DNA of 64,000 nt from NCBI RefSeq assembly GCF_008692785.1, contig NZ_VXJV01000009.1, forward strand, positions 207,306-271,305, written 5' to 3'. Both the position numbers and the translations under genes were made by a program. The DNA comes from Salmonella enterica subsp. diarizonae (GTDB lineage Bacteria > Pseudomonadota > Gammaproteobacteria > Enterobacterales > Enterobacteriaceae). The notes under the pieces are model-generated. The model searched no databases. It was not told the origin of the DNA and worked only from the letters and a program-made list of their open reading frames with translations. Positions 18,845-31,020 of the stretch are shown piece by piece (within the stretch, counting starts at the first letter, position 1; each line of letters starts with the position of its first letter).

Positions 18845-18950
18845 TCCCCTTATGGTTTTAACGGATTCACATCAGACGCGACGTCACTTATTATTCAGCG
18901 AGACGCCTGTTGGCTTGCAACAGACGATACGATAAGGAAACCGCCTTCAG

Positions 18951-20762
18951 ATGATTGCGCGCGTAATGCTTCTGCTTGTCGCCCTGGTTAGCGCTGGTGC
19001 CCAGGCCCAAGCCCAGGCGATCAAAGAAAGCTACGCTTTTGCCGTACTCGGCGAACCTAAGTATGCTTTTAACTTTGATCACTTTGATTATGTGAATCCT
19101 GCTGCGCCGAAAGGCGGTCAAATGACGCTTTCCGCTATTGGCACGTTCGATAATTTCAACCGCTACTCGCTGCGCGGCAATCCCGGCGTACGTACCGAAG
19201 CCCTTTACGATACGCTTTTTACCACCTCGGATGATGAACCCGGAAGCTATTATCCACTGATTGCCGACCATGCCCGCTATGCCGCCGACTATTCCTGGGT
19301 GGAAATTACGATTAATCCCCGCGCCCGTTTTCACGATGGTACGCCCATTACCGCCCGCGATGTGGCCTTTACTTTTCATAAGTTTATGACCGAAGGTGTA
19401 CCGCAGTTTCGTCTGGTCTATAAAGGCACTACCGTGAAGGCGATTGCGCCTTTAACCGTGCGAATTGAGCTGGCGAAGCCTGGTAAAGAAGACATGCTTA
19501 GCCTGTTTTCATTACCGATCATGCCCGAAAAATTCTGGAAAAATCACAAACTCAGCGCTCCGCTTTCAACGCCTCCCTTAGCCAGCGGGCCATACCGGAT
19601 TACTCAGTGGAAAATGGGCCAGTACATTGTCTATTCACGCGTCAAAAACTACTGGGCGGCTAATCTGCCGGTCAATCGTGGACGTTTTAACCTCGACACT
19701 ATCCGCTACGATTACTACCTTGATGACAATGTCGCTTTCGAAGCGTTTAAAGCGGGCGCATTTGATCTACGGCTGGAAAACGATGCTAAAAACTGGGCGA
19801 CGCGCTATATCGGTAAAAATTTCGATAATCATTACATCATTAAAGAAGAGCAGAAAAACGAGTCGGCGCAGGACACTCGCTGGCTGGCCTTTAACATTCA
19901 GCGCCCGGTATTTAAAGACCGACGGGTACGTGAAGCCGTCACCCTGGCCTTCGATTTTGAGTGGATGAATAAAGCGCTGTTCTATAATGCCTGGAGCCGA
20001 ACCAACAGTTACTTCCAGAATACCGAATACGCCGCCAGAAATTACCCTGACGCCGACGAACTGGTATTACTCGCGCCGATGAAAAAAGATCTTCCTCCTG
20101 AAGTCTTCACTCAGATCTATCAGCCGCCGGTCTCTAACGGCGACGGCTACGATCGCGAAAATCTTCTTAAAGCTGACGCCTTGTTGACGCAGGCCGGATG
20201 GGTGATCAACGGACAGCAACGGGTCAATAGCGTCACCGGTAAGCCTCTGACGTTTGAACTTCTCCTTCCTGCCAGCAGTAATAGCCAGTGGGTTCTGCCC
20301 TTCCAGCATAATCTTCAGCGTCTGGGCATTACGATGACTATCCGTCAGGTTGATAATTCTCAACTCACCAATCGGATGCGTAGCCGCGACTATGACATGA
20401 TGCCGAGGCTATGGCGGGCGATGCCCTGGCCCAGTTCCGATCTACAAATCTCATGGGCGTCGGAATACATTAACTCCAGTTATAACGCTCCCGGCGTACA
20501 AAGCCCGGTGGTTGATAAACTGATCGCGCAAATTATCGCAGCGCAGGGTGATAAAGCGAAACTGGTGCCGCTGGGACGGGCGCTGGATCGCGTGCTGACC
20601 TGGAACTATTACATGCTGCCGATGTGGTATATGGCGCAAGACAGGCTCGCCTGGTGGGATAAATTCTCCCATCCGGCGATTCGCCCGGTATATACCATCG
20701 GGTTAGATACCTGGTGGTATGATGTCAACAAAGCCGCCAAACTACCGGCAGCCAGGAGGTAG
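18951..20762 (+). CDS. yejA: Peptide ABC transporter, periplasmic binding protein
   Basis: This 603-residue SBP_bac_5-family protein has a Sec signal peptide (about 1-23, cut near AQAQA). It is the substrate-binding part of the YejABEF importer, which takes up peptides (microcin C in E. coli) and contributes to antimicrobial-peptide tolerance in Salmonella. The family stretch WVEITINPRARFHDGTP is present. It is the first gene of the rightward yejA-B-E-F operon, 9 nt before yejB. Confidence 0.95.
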   Translation: MIARVMLLLVALVSAGAQAQAQAIKESYAFAVLGEPKYAFNFDHFDYVNPAAPKGGQMTLSAIGTFDNFNRYSLRGNPGVRTEALYDTLFTTSDDEPGSYYPLIADHARYAADYSWVEITINPRARFHDGTPITARDVAFTFHKFMTEGVPQFRLVYKGTTVKAIAPLTVRIELAKPGKEDMLSLFSLPIMPEKFWKNHKLSAPLSTPPLASGPYRITQWKMGQYIVYSRVKNYWAANLPVNRGRFNLDTIRYDYYLDDNVAFEAFKAGAFDLRLENDAKNWATRYIGKNFDNHYIIKEEQKNESAQDTRWLAFNIQRPVFKDRRVREAVTLAFDFEWMNKALFYNAWSRTNSYFQNTEYAARNYPDADELVLLAPMKKDLPPEVFTQIYQPPVSNGDGYDRENLLKADALLTQAGWVINGQQRVNSVTGKPLTFELLLPASSNSQWVLPFQHNLQRLGITMTIRQVDNSQLTNRMRSRDYDMMPRLWRAMPWPSSDLQISWASEYINSSYNAPGVQSPVVDKLIAQIIAAQGDKAKLVPLGRALDRVLTWNYYMLPMWYMAQDRLAWWDKFSHPAIRPVYTIGLDTWWYDVNKAAKLPAARR

Positions 20763-20771
20763 TAAGAATCA

Positions 20772-21866
20772 ATGGGCGCCTATCTTATCCGCCGTCTGTT
20801 ACTGGTGATCCCCACGCTATGGGCCATTATTACCATTAACTTTTTTATCGTGCAGATCGCTCCCGGCGGCCCTGTCGATCAGGCAATTGCCGCGATTGAG
20901 TTTGGTCAGGGCGGCGCGTTGCCCGGCGCCAGCGGCGAAGGCGTTCGCGCCAGTCATGCGCAAACCGGCGTCGGCAATATCAGCGACAGCCATTACCGCG
21001 GTGGCCGGGGGCTCGATCCGGAGGTGATCGCGGAGATCACCCATCGCTACGGCTTCGACAAACCGCTGCATGAGCGTTATTTCAAGATGCTACGGGACTA
21101 TCTCTCTTTTGACTTCGGCGACAGTCTGTTTCGCAGCGCATCCGTACTAACGCTGATCAAAGATAGTCTTCCCGTCTCCATTACCCTGGGATTATGGAGC
21201 ACGCTGATTATTTATCTGGTGTCTATCCCGCTGGGGATTCGCAAAGCCGTCCATAACGGCAGCCGCTTTGATGTGTGGAGCAGCGCGTTTATCATTATCG
21301 GTTATGCGATCCCTGCCTTTCTGTTCGCTATTTTATTAATCGTCTTTTTTGCCGGCGGCAGCTACTACGATATCTTTCCGCTGCGTGGCCTGGTCTCCGC
21401 CAACTTTGACACGTTACCGTGGTACCAGAAAATCACCGATTATTTGTGGCATATTACGCTACCGGTGTTGGCGACCGTCATTGGCGGTTTTGCCGCCCTG
21501 ACGATGCTGACGAAAAATTCGTTTCTCGACGAGGTACGTAAACAGTATGTCGTTACCGCTCGTGCTAAAGGCGTTAGTGAAAAAAACATTCTCTGGAAAC
21601 ACGTATTTCGTAACGCCATGCTGTTGGTCATCGCCGGTTTTCCCGCCACCTTTATCAGTATGTTTTTTACCGGATCGCTGCTGATTGAAGTCATGTTCTC
21701 GCTCAACGGCCTGGGACTGCTGGGTTACGAAGCCACCGTTTCGCGCGACTATCCGGTGATGTTCGGTACGCTTTATATCTTTACCCTGATTGGCTTATTA
21801 CTGAATATCCTGAGCGATATCAGCTATACGCTGGTCGATCCACGCATTGATTTTGAGGGACGATAA
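20772..21866 (+). CDS. yejB: Peptide ABC transporter, inner-membrane permease
   Basis: This 364-residue DppB-type permease is one of the two membrane subunits of YejABEF. The first membrane helix is followed by a long periplasmic segment (about 35-125), then five helices. The EAA loop that contacts the ATPase is [20 protein letters not shown]. The stop overlaps the yejE start by one base. Confidence 0.96.
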   Translation: MGAYLIRRLLLVIPTLWAIITINFFIVQIAPGGPVDQAIAAIEFGQGGALPGASGEGVRASHAQTGVGNISDSHYRGGRGLDPEVIAEITHRYGFDKPLHERYFKMLRDYLSFDFGDSLFRSASVLTLIKDSLPVSITLGLWSTLIIYLVSIPLGIRKAVHNGSRFDVWSSAFIIIGYAIPAFLFAILLIVFFAGGSYYDIFPLRGLVSANFDTLPWYQKITDYLWHITLPVLATVIGGFAALTMLTKNSFLDEVRKQYVVTARAKGVSEKNILWKHVFRNAMLLVIAGFPATFISMFFTGSLLIEVMFSLNGLGLLGYEATVSRDYPVMFGTLYIFTLIGLLLNILSDISYTLVDPRIDFEGR

Positions 21867-22891
21867 TGCCGCGATTAAGCCCGGTCAATCAGGCGCGCTG
21901 GGCGCGTTTCCGCCATAATCGCCGGGGCTACTGGTCGCTATGGATTTTTTTGGTCGTATTCAGCCTGAGCTTATGCGCGGAACTGATTGCTAACGATAAA
22001 CCATTGCTGGTGCGCTATGAAGGCCAGTGGTATTTTCCGCTGGTGAAAAATTACAGCGAGCGCGATTTCGGCGGCCCGCTGGCGACAACAGCGGATTATC
22101 AAGACCCCTGGCTACAACGGCAGCTTGAGAATAGGGGCTGGGTGTTGTGGGCGCCCGTACGTTTTGGCGCCAATACCATTAACTTTGCCACTACACAACC
22201 TTTCCCCTCCCCGCCTTCGGCGAAAAACTGGCTGGGCACCGATGCGAATGGCGGCGACGTTTTCGCCCGCATCCTGTACGGCACCCGCATTTCTATTTTA
22301 TTCGGCCTGATGTTAACGATTTGCTCCAGCGTCATGGGCGTACTGGCGGGCGCGTTACAGGGCTATTATGGCGGCAAAGTCGATTTATGGGGACAACGTC
22401 TCATTGAAGTCTGGTCGGGGATGCCGACCCTGTTTCTGATCATTTTACTTTCCAGCGTGGTGCAGCCTAACTTCTGGTGGCTGCTGGCTATAACCGTGCT
22501 GTTTGGCTGGATGAGTCTGGTGGGCGTCGTGCGCGCCGAGTTTTTACGGACCCGCAATTTTGACTATATCCGCGCCGCGCAGGCGCTTGGCGTCAGCGAT
22601 CGTGACATTATCCTGCGTCATATGTTGCCTAATGCGATGGTCGCTACCCTGACATTTTTACCGTTCATTTTATGTAGTTCCATCACTACGCTGACGTCGC
22701 TGGATTTTCTGGGATTCGGTCTGCCGCTTGGCTCTCCTTCTCTCGGCGAACTTCTCTTACAGGGGAAAAACAACTTACAGGCACCCTGGCTGGGGATCGC
22801 CGCCTTTCTGTCTGTCGCCATTCTGTTATCGCTGCTGATTTTTATTGGCGAAGCGGTACGCGACGCCTTTGATCCTGCCAGGGCGGTATAA
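21866..22891 (+). CDS. yejE: Peptide ABC transporter, inner-membrane permease
   Basis: This 341-residue DppC-type permease is the second membrane subunit of YejABEF. An N-terminal helix is followed by a periplasmic loop, the LGTDANGGDVFARILYGTR segment conserved in this family, and the EAA loop with AAQALGVSDRDIILRHMLPNA. It overlaps yejB by one base and lies one base from yejF, consistent with coupled translation. Confidence 0.96.
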   Translation: MPRLSPVNQARWARFRHNRRGYWSLWIFLVVFSLSLCAELIANDKPLLVRYEGQWYFPLVKNYSERDFGGPLATTADYQDPWLQRQLENRGWVLWAPVRFGANTINFATTQPFPSPPSAKNWLGTDANGGDVFARILYGTRISILFGLMLTICSSVMGVLAGALQGYYGGKVDLWGQRLIEVWSGMPTLFLIILLSSVVQPNFWWLLAITVLFGWMSLVGVVRAEFLRTRNFDYIRAAQALGVSDRDIILRHMLPNAMVATLTFLPFILCSSITTLTSLDFLGFGLPLGSPSLGELLLQGKNNLQAPWLGIAAFLSVAILLSLLIFIGEAVRDAFDPARAV

Positions 22892-22892
22892 G

Positions 22893-24482
22893 ATGACATC
22901 TCCATTGCTTGCAATTGAAAATTTATCGGTAGGTTTCCGTCAGCAACAGAACGTGCGTCCTGTCGTTAACGCCATCTCGTTACAGGTGAACGCCGGGGAA
23001 ACGCTAGCGCTGGTCGGCGAGTCCGGGTCAGGAAAAAGCGTGACGGCGCTTTCCATTCTGCGTCTTTTGCCTACCCCTCCCGTCGTCTACCTCTCCGGCG
23101 ATATTCGTTTTCACGGCGAATCATTGCTTCATGCCAGCGAGCAGACGCTACGCGGCGTGCGCGGCAATAGAATCGCCATGATTTTTCAGGAACCGATGGT
23201 TTCACTTAACCCGCTGCATACGCTGGAAAAACAGCTCTATGAAGTACTGTCGCTCCATCGGGGAATGCGTCGGGAGGCGGCAAGGGCTGAGATTATCAAT
23301 TGTCTCGATCGGGTCGGCATCCGCCAGGCGACTCAGCGTCTGCGCGATTATCCTCATCAGCTTTCCGGCGGCGAGCGCCAGCGCGTCATGATCGCCATGG
23401 CGCTGTTAACACGGCCGGAATTACTTATCGCCGATGAGCCGACCACCGCCCTCGACGTCTCCGTACAGGCGCAGATTTTACACCTGCTGCGGGAACTCCA
23501 GCGCGAGCTCAATATGGGATTGCTGTTTATCACCCATAATCTCAGCATTGTAAAAAAACTGGCGGATTCGGTGGCGGTAATGCAATACGGCAATTGCGTA
23601 GAGTACCAACGCGCCGACACGCTGTTATCCGCGCCGACTCATCCGTACACGCAAAAACTACTCAACAGCGAACCCGCAGGCGATCCGGTCCCTCTCCCCG
23701 CCGGGCAGGCGCCATTGCTGGAAGTGGACAGGCTGCGTGTCGCCTTCCCGATCCGCAAAGGCATTCTGAAGCGCGTCGTGGATCATAATGTGGTGGTTAA
23801 CAATATCAGTTTCACCCTGCATCCAGGCGAAACGCTGGGTCTGGTCGGCGAGTCAGGGTCGGGGAAAAGTACCACCGGTCTGGCGCTGTTACGGCTTATC
23901 CACTCCGAAGGCCGCATCGTATTTGACGGTCAATCGCTGGATACGTTAAACCGCCGCCAGCTTTTACCTGTTCGCCACCGTATCCAGGTCGTATTTCAGG
24001 ACCCGAATTCATCGCTAAACCCGCGTTTAAACGTCTTGCAAATTATCGAAGAAGGCTTGCGCGTCCACCAGCCCACGCTTTCAGGCGCGCAGCGCGAACA
24101 GCAGGTGGAAGCGGTCATGATGGAAGTCGGCCTGGACCCGGAAACGCGGCATCGTTATCCCGCTGAGTTTTCCGGCGGCCAGCGTCAACGTATCGCCGTC
24201 GCCAGGGCGCTGATTTTAAAACCGTCGCTTATCATTCTGGATGAACCGACCTCATCGCTGGATAAAACCGTTCAGGCGCAGATTCTTGCTCTCCTGAAAT
24301 CGCTACAGCAAAAGCATCGTCTGGCCTATATCTTCATTAGCCACGATCTGCAGGTAGTCCGCGCGCTGTGTCATCAGGTTATCGTGCTGCGGCAGGGGGA
24401 AGTCGTTGAACAGGGGCAATGCGAGCGCGTGTTTACCGCACCGCAACAGGCGTATACGCGTCAGCTACTCGCGTTAAGCTGA
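22893..24482 (+). CDS. yejF: Peptide ABC transporter, double ATP-binding protein
   Basis: This 529-residue protein has two fused ABC ATPase domains that drive YejABEF. Walker A motifs are GESGSGKSVT and GESGSGKSTT, signature motifs LSGGERQR and FSGGQRQR, and Walker B LLIADEPTT and LIILDEPTS. The start at 22893 gives the conserved length and N-terminus (TSPLLAIENLSVGF). A longer in-frame reading back into yejE is rejected. Confidence 0.96.
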   Translation: MTSPLLAIENLSVGFRQQQNVRPVVNAISLQVNAGETLALVGESGSGKSVTALSILRLLPTPPVVYLSGDIRFHGESLLHASEQTLRGVRGNRIAMIFQEPMVSLNPLHTLEKQLYEVLSLHRGMRREAARAEIINCLDRVGIRQATQRLRDYPHQLSGGERQRVMIAMALLTRPELLIADEPTTALDVSVQAQILHLLRELQRELNMGLLFITHNLSIVKKLADSVAVMQYGNCVEYQRADTLLSAPTHPYTQKLLNSEPAGDPVPLPAGQAPLLEVDRLRVAFPIRKGILKRVVDHNVVVNNISFTLHPGETLGLVGESGSGKSTTGLALLRLIHSEGRIVFDGQSLDTLNRRQLLPVRHRIQVVFQDPNSSLNPRLNVLQIIEEGLRVHQPTLSGAQREQQVEAVMMEVGLDPETRHRYPAEFSGGQRQRIAVARALILKPSLIILDEPTSSLDKTVQAQILALLKSLQQKHRLAYIFISHDLQVVRALCHQVIVLRQGEVVEQGQCERVFTAPQQAYTRQLLALS

Positions 24483-24485
24483 CGC

Positions 24486-24830
24486 TTAAAAAGGATTATG
24501 GTTAGAAAAAGGTTCCGCTATCGCCACGCCGAAATTTTTCAACCGGCAGGTGGCGGCGAACTCATCCTGACGATTAACGAACAGGCATGGTTCCCCTTCG
24601 CACTCCAGCACGGAGCAAGGGACTTCAATATCGCTTAGCGCCTGGCTGAGCTTATGCATCACCGACCACGCGCTATCGCCTGCCGGACTCAACAGTTTAA
24701 GCGCCACCAGACTATTCTCGGTGCTCTGCCCGTTTTGCGGAATCGGTTCAACCTTTGACCCCGCGAAACCCGCCGACCAGCGATAGTTTTGCGGCAGGCG
24801 ATGAACAATTGAGAGCTGTAATGTATTCAC
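24486..24830 (-). CDS. yejG: Conserved protein YejG
   Basis: This 114-residue enteric protein is of unknown mechanism; E. coli mutants have altered aminoglycoside tolerance. A GTG start at 24830 gives the conserved beginning [18 protein letters not shown] and the exact E. coli length; GGGAAAG lies just upstream. The longer frame would add seven non-conserved residues. The gene converges on yejF with a 3-nt gap. Confidence 0.9.
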   Translation of the reverse strand: MNTLQLSIVHRLPQNYRWSAGFAGSKVEPIPQNGQSTENSLVALKLLSPAGDSAWSVMHKLSQALSDIEVPCSVLECEGEPCLFVNRQDEFAATCRLKNFGVAIAEPFSNHNPF

Positions 24831-25224
24831 TTTCTTTCCCCGGAAGCACAATTACTTCACAATTTATTTACATCAATATTAACACATCATTGACAATCCG
24901 TCCTTAAACAGATTGCTAACGCCCGTATCTCCGTCAGTGGCTCTACAGCAAGCGGGTGTTAAAATATTTTTACCGGCGCGGAGATAACGGCGGGCTATAT
25001 GTACCCGTTTCTGCGATCTAACTCAACCTTTTTAACTACAATGATGTGACTTTTTACATAAATGGATTTTACATAAAATAAACATAAAGAAGGGAAATGA
25101 TGAATTGGTAATTGATATACATCAACTACGGAAGCCGTTTGGCTTTGCCATCGTGTAGCTGATAGCGTCCCTCAACGCTTCCTGCGCGTTCTTCGCCAGT
25201 CATTTGAGGGACACACCACGCCGG
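24831..25224. other. yejG-bcr intergenic region
   Basis: This 394-bp AT-rich region upstream of yejG and downstream of bcr (both leftward) has no gene or strong repeat that I can see. It should hold the yejG promoter. Confidence 0.5.
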
Positions 25225-26415
25225 TCACCGTTTTTTGGGACGGCTGGCGTAGAGATAAAACAGAATGGAACAGGCGGCGCAAAGCGCAATCGACCAGATC
25301 ATCGGCCACGCGCTGGTAAAGGTAGCCAGTGACAGCAACGCGCCGACGATGGCGCCAATACCAAAACGGAAGGTGCCCGCCAACGAAGATGCCGTTCCGG
25401 CCATATGCGGAAACTCATCCAAAATGACCGCCATCGCATTGGACGAAACCATCGACACACAGCCGACAAACGCCGCAACGCCGACCACCAGCGCCCAGAA
25501 TCCAATGCCCATCAGCGCGCTGAAAACCATCCACGCCGCCATCGCAAACTGAATCCATAGCCCGGCCCGAAACATGTTTAACGCCCCTACTCGTCTGACA
25601 AAACGGCTGTTGATAATCGTCATCACAAACAGGAATACGATGTTCAATGCGAAGTAGTAGCCGAAATCCTGCGGCGGAACATGATTAATTTCGATATAGA
25701 CAAATGGCCCTGCGCTCAAAAAAGAGAACATACCGGCAAAACTAAACCCGCTCGCCAGCATATAACTCAGTACGCGTTTGTGGCGAAACAATGCAGCAAA
25801 GTTACCTATTGTGGTACGAATATGAAAAGGCTGACGCCGCTCAACGGGAAGCGTCTCTTTAATCAGAGCAAAGATCATGACTGACGCCAGAATCGCCGCG
25901 ATGGCCAGTATCCAGAAGATATAGTGCCAGCTTAACCATACCAACACCCAGCCGCCGACAATGGGCGCCATTAACGGCGCTATCGTAGTGACCAGCATGA
26001 CAAACGACATCATGCGCGAAAACTCTTCCTTTGGATAAATGTCCCGCATCAGCGCATTGATGACGACGCTTGCCGCCGCTGCCGCCAAACCGTGAAAGAA
26101 ACGCATCACGATCAGCTGATCGATAGTCTGCGCCAACGCACAGGCGACCGCCGCAGCGGCAAATACCAGCGTCCCGCCCAGGATAACCGGCTTACGCCCG
26201 AGGCTATCCGCCATCGGACCATAGATAAGCTGACCCAGCGCAAACCCCAAAATATAGGTGCTGAGCGTCATCTGCGCGCTACCGGCAGGCACGCCGAATT
26301 GTGCAGAAATCACCGGCAGCGCTGGAAGATACATATCGATCGACAGCGGCATTAACATGGCCAAAAGGCCAAGGATAAAGACAATGGCAAAGGAAGAGTG
26401 CTGCCGGGTAGTCAC
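25225..26415 (-). CDS. bcr: Bcr/CflA family multidrug efflux MFS transporter
   Basis: This 396-residue 12-helix proton antiporter exports bicyclomycin, sulfonamides and cysteine. The drug:H+ antiporter motif A is seen as [18 protein letters not shown] in loop 2-3. The N-terminal motif [13 protein letters not shown] is typical of Bcr. It starts 27 nt after rsuA, and the rsuA-bcr pairing is conserved in enterics. Confidence 0.95.
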   Translation of the reverse strand: MTTRQHSSFAIVFILGLLAMLMPLSIDMYLPALPVISAQFGVPAGSAQMTLSTYILGFALGQLIYGPMADSLGRKPVILGGTLVFAAAAVACALAQTIDQLIVMRFFHGLAAAAASVVINALMRDIYPKEEFSRMMSFVMLVTTIAPLMAPIVGGWVLVWLSWHYIFWILAIAAILASVMIFALIKETLPVERRQPFHIRTTIGNFAALFRHKRVLSYMLASGFSFAGMFSFLSAGPFVYIEINHVPPQDFGYYFALNIVFLFVMTIINSRFVRRVGALNMFRAGLWIQFAMAAWMVFSALMGIGFWALVVGVAAFVGCVSMVSSNAMAVILDEFPHMAGTASSLAGTFRFGIGAIVGALLSLATFTSAWPMIWSIALCAACSILFYLYASRPKKR

Positions 26416-26442
26416 ATCGAACTCCTGAATTTAACGAGATAG

Positions 26443-27138
26443 TTAGCCGACGCTGGCGATTTCTTCTTCAGTCAACGGGCGATACTCGCCGGGAGCCAGA
26501 TTCTCATCCAGCGTAATGGCGCCAATCCGTTCGCGGTGCAGTTCCACAACGTGATTGCCTACCGCGGCAAACATCCGCTTCACCTGATGATAACGGCCTT
26601 CGCTGATGGTCAGACGGACCTGCACAGGCGTTACCACCTCCAGCGTAGCGGGTTTAGTAAGATCTTTTTCATTATGCAACTGCACGCCTTTCGCAAATTG
26701 CGCCGCCGTATCGTCTGCCACCGGAGTCTCCAGGGTCACCAGATAGGTTTTTTCACAATGATGGCGCGGCGACGTAATGCGGTGCGACCACTGACCGTCA
26801 TCTGTCATTAACACCAGACCGGTAGTATCGATATCCAGACGTCCTGCGGCATGCAGCTTATACGCCACCGGCTCATCCAGGAAATACAGCACCGTTGGAT
26901 GATCGGGATCGTCGGTTGAACAAACGTATCCCTGCGGCTTGTTAAGCATAAAATAGCGTGGCCCGTGTTGCTGCGCTAAGGGATTACCGTCATACGCAAC
27001 CGCATGTTCCGGGAGCAGTTTGAAGGCCGCATTTTTAATGATGTCGCCATCGACGGTAACGCGGTTACCACGAATTTCACGCCCGGCAATAGCGCGGCTG
27101 ACGCCAAGCTGCTGAGCGATAAATTTATCAAGTCGCAT
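26443..27138 (-). CDS. rsuA: 16S rRNA pseudouridine(516) synthase
   Basis: RsuA converts U516 of 16S rRNA to pseudouridine during 30S assembly. Its 231 residues hold an N-terminal S4 RNA-binding domain ([22 protein letters not shown]) and the catalytic domain with the essential Asp in [16 protein letters not shown]. It is followed by bcr and is divergent from radD. Confidence 0.96.
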   Translation of the reverse strand: MRLDKFIAQQLGVSRAIAGREIRGNRVTVDGDIIKNAAFKLLPEHAVAYDGNPLAQQHGPRYFMLNKPQGYVCSTDDPDHPTVLYFLDEPVAYKLHAAGRLDIDTTGLVLMTDDGQWSHRITSPRHHCEKTYLVTLETPVADDTAAQFAKGVQLHNEKDLTKPATLEVVTPVQVRLTISEGRYHQVKRMFAAVGNHVVELHRERIGAITLDENLAPGEYRPLTEEEIASVG

Positions 27139-27289
27139 GTATGTGATTTAGCCTGTAAGAATACGGAAATCGGGCATTCTACCCGAAAAAAGGAAATTGC
27201 TATCCGCTCAGTATAGCGGGCTAACTATATCCCTCAAGGGAAATGATTCATGGCATACTATTCCCGGAACCGTTTAATGTAGTGAGACC

Positions 27290-29050
27290 ATGATTTTTAC
27301 ACTCCGCCCCTACCAGCAAGAAGCCGTAGACGCCACGCTCAGCCACTTTCGCCGCCACCGTACCCCTGCCGTGATTGTTCTGCCGACCGGCGCAGGTAAA
27401 AGCCTGGTGATCGCCGAACTGGCTCGCGTCGCCCGCGGACGGGTACTGGTGTTGGCGCATGTGAAGGAGCTGGTCGCGCAGAACCACGCCAAATATTGCG
27501 CTCTGGGGCTGGAAGCGGATATTTTCGCCGCCGGCCTCAAACGTAAAGAAAGTCAAGGTAAGGTCGTGTTCGGCAGCGTACAGTCGGTGGCGCGTAATCT
27601 TGACGCCTTCCAGGAGGAGTTTTCGCTGTTGATTGTCGATGAATGCCACCGCATCGGCGACGCTGAAGATAGTCAGTATCAGCAAATCCTCACTCACCTG
27701 AGTAAAGTTAATCCTCACTTACGTCTGCTTGGGCTAACCGCCACGCCTTTCCGCCTCGGAAAAGGCTGGATTTATCAATTTCATTATCACGGTATGGTGC
27801 GCGGCAACGAGAACGCTCTGTTTCGCGACTGTATTTATGAACTGCCGCTGCGCTATATGATTAAACACGGCTATCTGACGCCGCCGGAGCGTCTTGATAT
27901 GCCGGTCGTACAATATGATTTCAGCCGCCTGCAGGCCCAAAGCAATGGGCTGTTCAGCGAAGCCGACCTGAACCGCGAGCTGAAAAAGCAGCAACGGATT
28001 ACGCCGCACATCATCAGCCAGATTATGGAATTTGCGCAGACGCGCAAAGGCGTGATGATTTTCGCCGCCACGGTCGAACATGCGAAAGAGATTGTCGGCC
28101 TGCTTGCGGCGGACGACGCGGCGTTGATTACCGGCGATACGCCAGGGCCCGAGCGCGACGCGCTGATTGATGATTTCAAGGCGCAGCGTTTTCGCTATCT
28201 GGTTAACGTCTCGGTGCTGACCACCGGCTTTGACGCCCCGCACGTTGATCTCATCGCGATTCTGCGCCCCACCGAGTCAGTTAGTCTTTACCAACAAATT
28301 GTCGGGCGTGGTCTGCGCCTTGCGCCGGGAAAGACCGATTGCCTGATTCTTGATTACGCTGGTAACCCGCACGACCTGTATGCTCCGGAGGTCGGCAGCC
28401 CGAAAGGAAAAAGCGATAACGTCCCTGTCCAGGTATTTTGCCCGGCCTGCGGCTTTGCCAACACCTTCTGGGGGAAAACCACTACCGACGGTACGCTGAT
28501 TGAACACTTTGGCCGTCGCTGCCAGGGCTGGTTTGACGATGACGACGGCCATCGCGAGCAGTGCGATTTTCGCTTCCGCTTTAAAAACTGCCCACAGTGT
28601 AATGCCGAAAACGATATTGCCGCCCGACGCTGCCGGGAATGTGACGCCATTCTGGTCGATCCGGACGATATGTTAAAAGCGGCGCTCAGGCTCAAGGATG
28701 CGTTAGTCCTGCGCTGTAGCGGAATGACAATGCAGCATGGGCAGGATGAGAAAGGCGAATGGCTGAAAATCACTTACTATGACGAGGACGGCGCGGATGT
28801 CAGTGAGCGCTTCCGCTTACACACGCCCGCCCAGCGTACCGCTTTCGAACAGCTATTTATTCGCCCGCATACCCGCACGCCCGGCGTTCCTTTACGCTGG
28901 ATCACGGCGGCGGATATTGTCGCACAGCAGGCGCTGTTGCGGCATCCCGATTTTGTGGTCGCGCGGATGAAAGGCCAGTACTGGCAGGTGCGTGAAAAAG
29001 TGTTCGACTATGAAGGCCGCTTCCGCCGGGCGCACGAATTACGTGGTTAA
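27290..29050 (+). CDS. radD: DNA repair ATPase/helicase-like protein RadD
   Basis: RadD (YejH) is a 586-residue SF2 protein that helps repair double-strand breaks and interacts with SSB. Walker A is LPTGAGKS, the DEAH-type box is VDECHRIGD, motif III is GLTATPFR, and motif VI is [16 protein letters not shown]-terminal zinc-finger region has Cys pairs (CPACGF, CPQCNAE, CRECD). Its length matches E. coli RadD. Confidence 0.95.
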   Translation: MIFTLRPYQQEAVDATLSHFRRHRTPAVIVLPTGAGKSLVIAELARVARGRVLVLAHVKELVAQNHAKYCALGLEADIFAAGLKRKESQGKVVFGSVQSVARNLDAFQEEFSLLIVDECHRIGDAEDSQYQQILTHLSKVNPHLRLLGLTATPFRLGKGWIYQFHYHGMVRGNENALFRDCIYELPLRYMIKHGYLTPPERLDMPVVQYDFSRLQAQSNGLFSEADLNRELKKQQRITPHIISQIMEFAQTRKGVMIFAATVEHAKEIVGLLAADDAALITGDTPGPERDALIDDFKAQRFRYLVNVSVLTTGFDAPHVDLIAILRPTESVSLYQQIVGRGLRLAPGKTDCLILDYAGNPHDLYAPEVGSPKGKSDNVPVQVFCPACGFANTFWGKTTTDGTLIEHFGRRCQGWFDDDDGHREQCDFRFRFKNCPQCNAENDIAARRCRECDAILVDPDDMLKAALRLKDALVLRCSGMTMQHGQDEKGEWLKITYYDEDGADVSERFRLHTPAQRTAFEQLFIRPHTRTPGVPLRWITAADIVAQQALLRHPDFVVARMKGQYWQVREKVFDYEGRFRRAHELRG

Positions 29051-29174
29051 TCGCACTTTTCATTGATGTAACGGCGATTTGAGTATAGAATCTCGCCCGC
29101 TTTTGCATACGCAAAGCAGATCACTTACCTGTTGCTGGGTCGCCTGTAGCAGGAATTATTAAAGAGAGATTTAA

Positions 29175-29459
<285 letters not shown>

Positions 29460-29477
29460 TTGTCGACACGTTGCAAG

Positions 29478-29503
29478 AACCCCGCTCCGGCGGGGTTTTT
29501 TTA
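29478..29503 (+). terminator. Intrinsic terminator of rplY
   Basis: An 8-bp stem AACCCCGC/GCGGGGTT with a TCCG loop is followed by seven T. It lies 18 nt after the rplY stop. Confidence 0.95.
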
Positions 29504-29520
29504 TGGCGTTTTTGGTTTTT

Positions 29521-29570
29521 GTAGGCCGGATAGACGCCGCCATCCGGCATTGCCTGATGGCGCTACACTT
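29521..29570. repeat. REP element between rplY and yejK
   Basis: GGCCGGATAGACGCCGCC with CATCCGGCA and a following GCCTGATGGCGCTAC make a REP pair between the convergent genes rplY and yejK. Confidence 0.8.
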
Positions 29571-29573
29571 AGG

Positions 29574-30581
29574 TTACTTTCCGCCCGACGTGCGCCGCTG
29601 CAACTGATCGCGCAAATTCGGCGGCGTCCCTTTGATAGTCAGCGTATCGGTTGCCGGGTCCCAGAAAATCCGCTCGCCCAGTAGCATCGCATCAAAGTTA
29701 ATGGTTAACCCGCCGCCGCTGCCGGCATATTTCGTTAGCTGGCGCAGCGTACTCCGATCCGCCGGAAAACTCTCTTCCAGCTCATAGCCTTTTTCGGCGG
29801 TAAATTCGCTGAAACTTACCTCACTGACGCCGGAAAGCTCCTTCGACAGCGATTCCAGCTCAATCTCTTCCCCGGCTTGTAACTGTTCGTTACAGTAGCT
29901 GTAAACCTGTTGACGCACGTTCTGACGTTCTGCTTTATCCAACTGCGCTTCTGCGGTGAAATCATCTACCGCCTGCAACAGGCCTCGATTCTGCGCTTTG
30001 GCATTCAGCCCTTCACTGGCGCCGAGGAAATCCATAAAAAAGTCAGCGACCTTGCGCCCTACCCGACCTTTGAGAAACGTCAGATAGCGGGTCGATTGCG
30101 GATTAGTTTCCCACTCGGTAAGATCGATACGCGCCACGATATCCGCATGGTTGATATCAAGATAATGCGTCGGGTTAATATCCAGATTTTCATTTACCCG
30201 CATGCTGCTCAGGTTGTTCAGTACCGTAACCAGCAGATACTCCACCGCCAGGTAACGATAATGGCAGAACAGCACAATGCCGCCGTCCGCAAAGGGATAC
30301 TTCGCCAGTTCGTCCCGCAGGCGTCCGGTCGCCGCCCGGCTAAAGGCAAGAAAATCTTCTTCCCCCTGACGTTGCAACCGCAGCGCTTGCGCCAGTTCAC
30401 TCTCTTCGCTAAACAGGCCATACGCCTTATTCTTGGCGCTATAGACCCGATGCAGTTCAGCCACCATCTCGACAACGGTGGTTGTCGGCTCCAGCAATGA
30501 ATCGCGCAAGACCAGCTCAAGATTTTGCTCATCACGCTTGATAAGCTGGTGCAGGGCAATCTGGTTGATATCCAGACTCAT
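29574..30581 (-). CDS. yejK: Nucleoid-associated protein YejK (NdpA)
   Basis: This 335-residue nucleoid protein of the 37-kDa NdpA family reportedly interacts with topoisomerase IV and gyrase. The conserved start [13 protein letters not shown] and the internal [29 protein letters not shown] region are typical. It is divergent from yejL with a 180-bp gap. Confidence 0.93.
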   Translation of the reverse strand: MSLDINQIALHQLIKRDEQNLELVLRDSLLEPTTTVVEMVAELHRVYSAKNKAYGLFSEESELAQALRLQRQGEEDFLAFSRAATGRLRDELAKYPFADGGIVLFCHYRYLAVEYLLVTVLNNLSSMRVNENLDINPTHYLDINHADIVARIDLTEWETNPQSTRYLTFLKGRVGRKVADFFMDFLGASEGLNAKAQNRGLLQAVDDFTAEAQLDKAERQNVRQQVYSYCNEQLQAGEEIELESLSKELSGVSEVSFSEFTAEKGYELEESFPADRSTLRQLTKYAGSGGGLTINFDAMLLGERIFWDPATDTLTIKGTPPNLRDQLQRRTSGGK

Positions 30582-30761
30582 GATAAACTCTCCTTTAAGA
30601 CCGGGCGGTATTCAACCACCGCCTGCCGGAAGACGCAAGCCGATCGCCCTGTCATTTCAGGCGTTATCCGTAACGCGAATGATTTAGGGGATAAAAATGC
30701 AGAAAAAAAACTGTTGCTACGGTAATATGTTGCCCTTTCATGAACAAACAGATTTTGATTT

Positions 30762-30989
30762 ATGCCACAACTCTCCCGCTATAGTGATGAACATGTTGAA
30801 CAATTACTGAGCGAACTGCTCAGCGTACTGGAAAAACATAAGGCGCCGACCGATCTTTCCCTGATGGTGCTGGGAAACATGGTCACCAACCTTATCAATA
30901 CCAGCGTTGCGCCAGCTCAACGCCAGGCGATTGCGAACTCTTTTGCCCGCGCATTGCAGTCTTCGATTAGCGAAGACAAAGCGCACTAA
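30762..30989 (+). CDS. yejL: UPF0352 protein YejL
   Basis: This 75-residue helical protein is conserved in gammaproteobacteria; its function is unknown. The sequence [16 protein letters not shown] is characteristic. It precedes yejM by 31 nt, and the two form a conserved pair. Confidence 0.92.
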   Translation: MPQLSRYSDEHVEQLLSELLSVLEKHKAPTDLSLMVLGNMVTNLINTSVAPAQRQAIANSFARALQSSISEDKAH

Positions 30990-31020
30990 AAAGCCGACTC
31001 CGGAGAAACAAGCGACAGGT

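Noticed and set aside
30907..31020. Upstream extension of YejM overlapping yejL
   Set aside because: The 38 extra residues are an off-frame reading of yejL. The conserved 586-residue protein starts at 31021.
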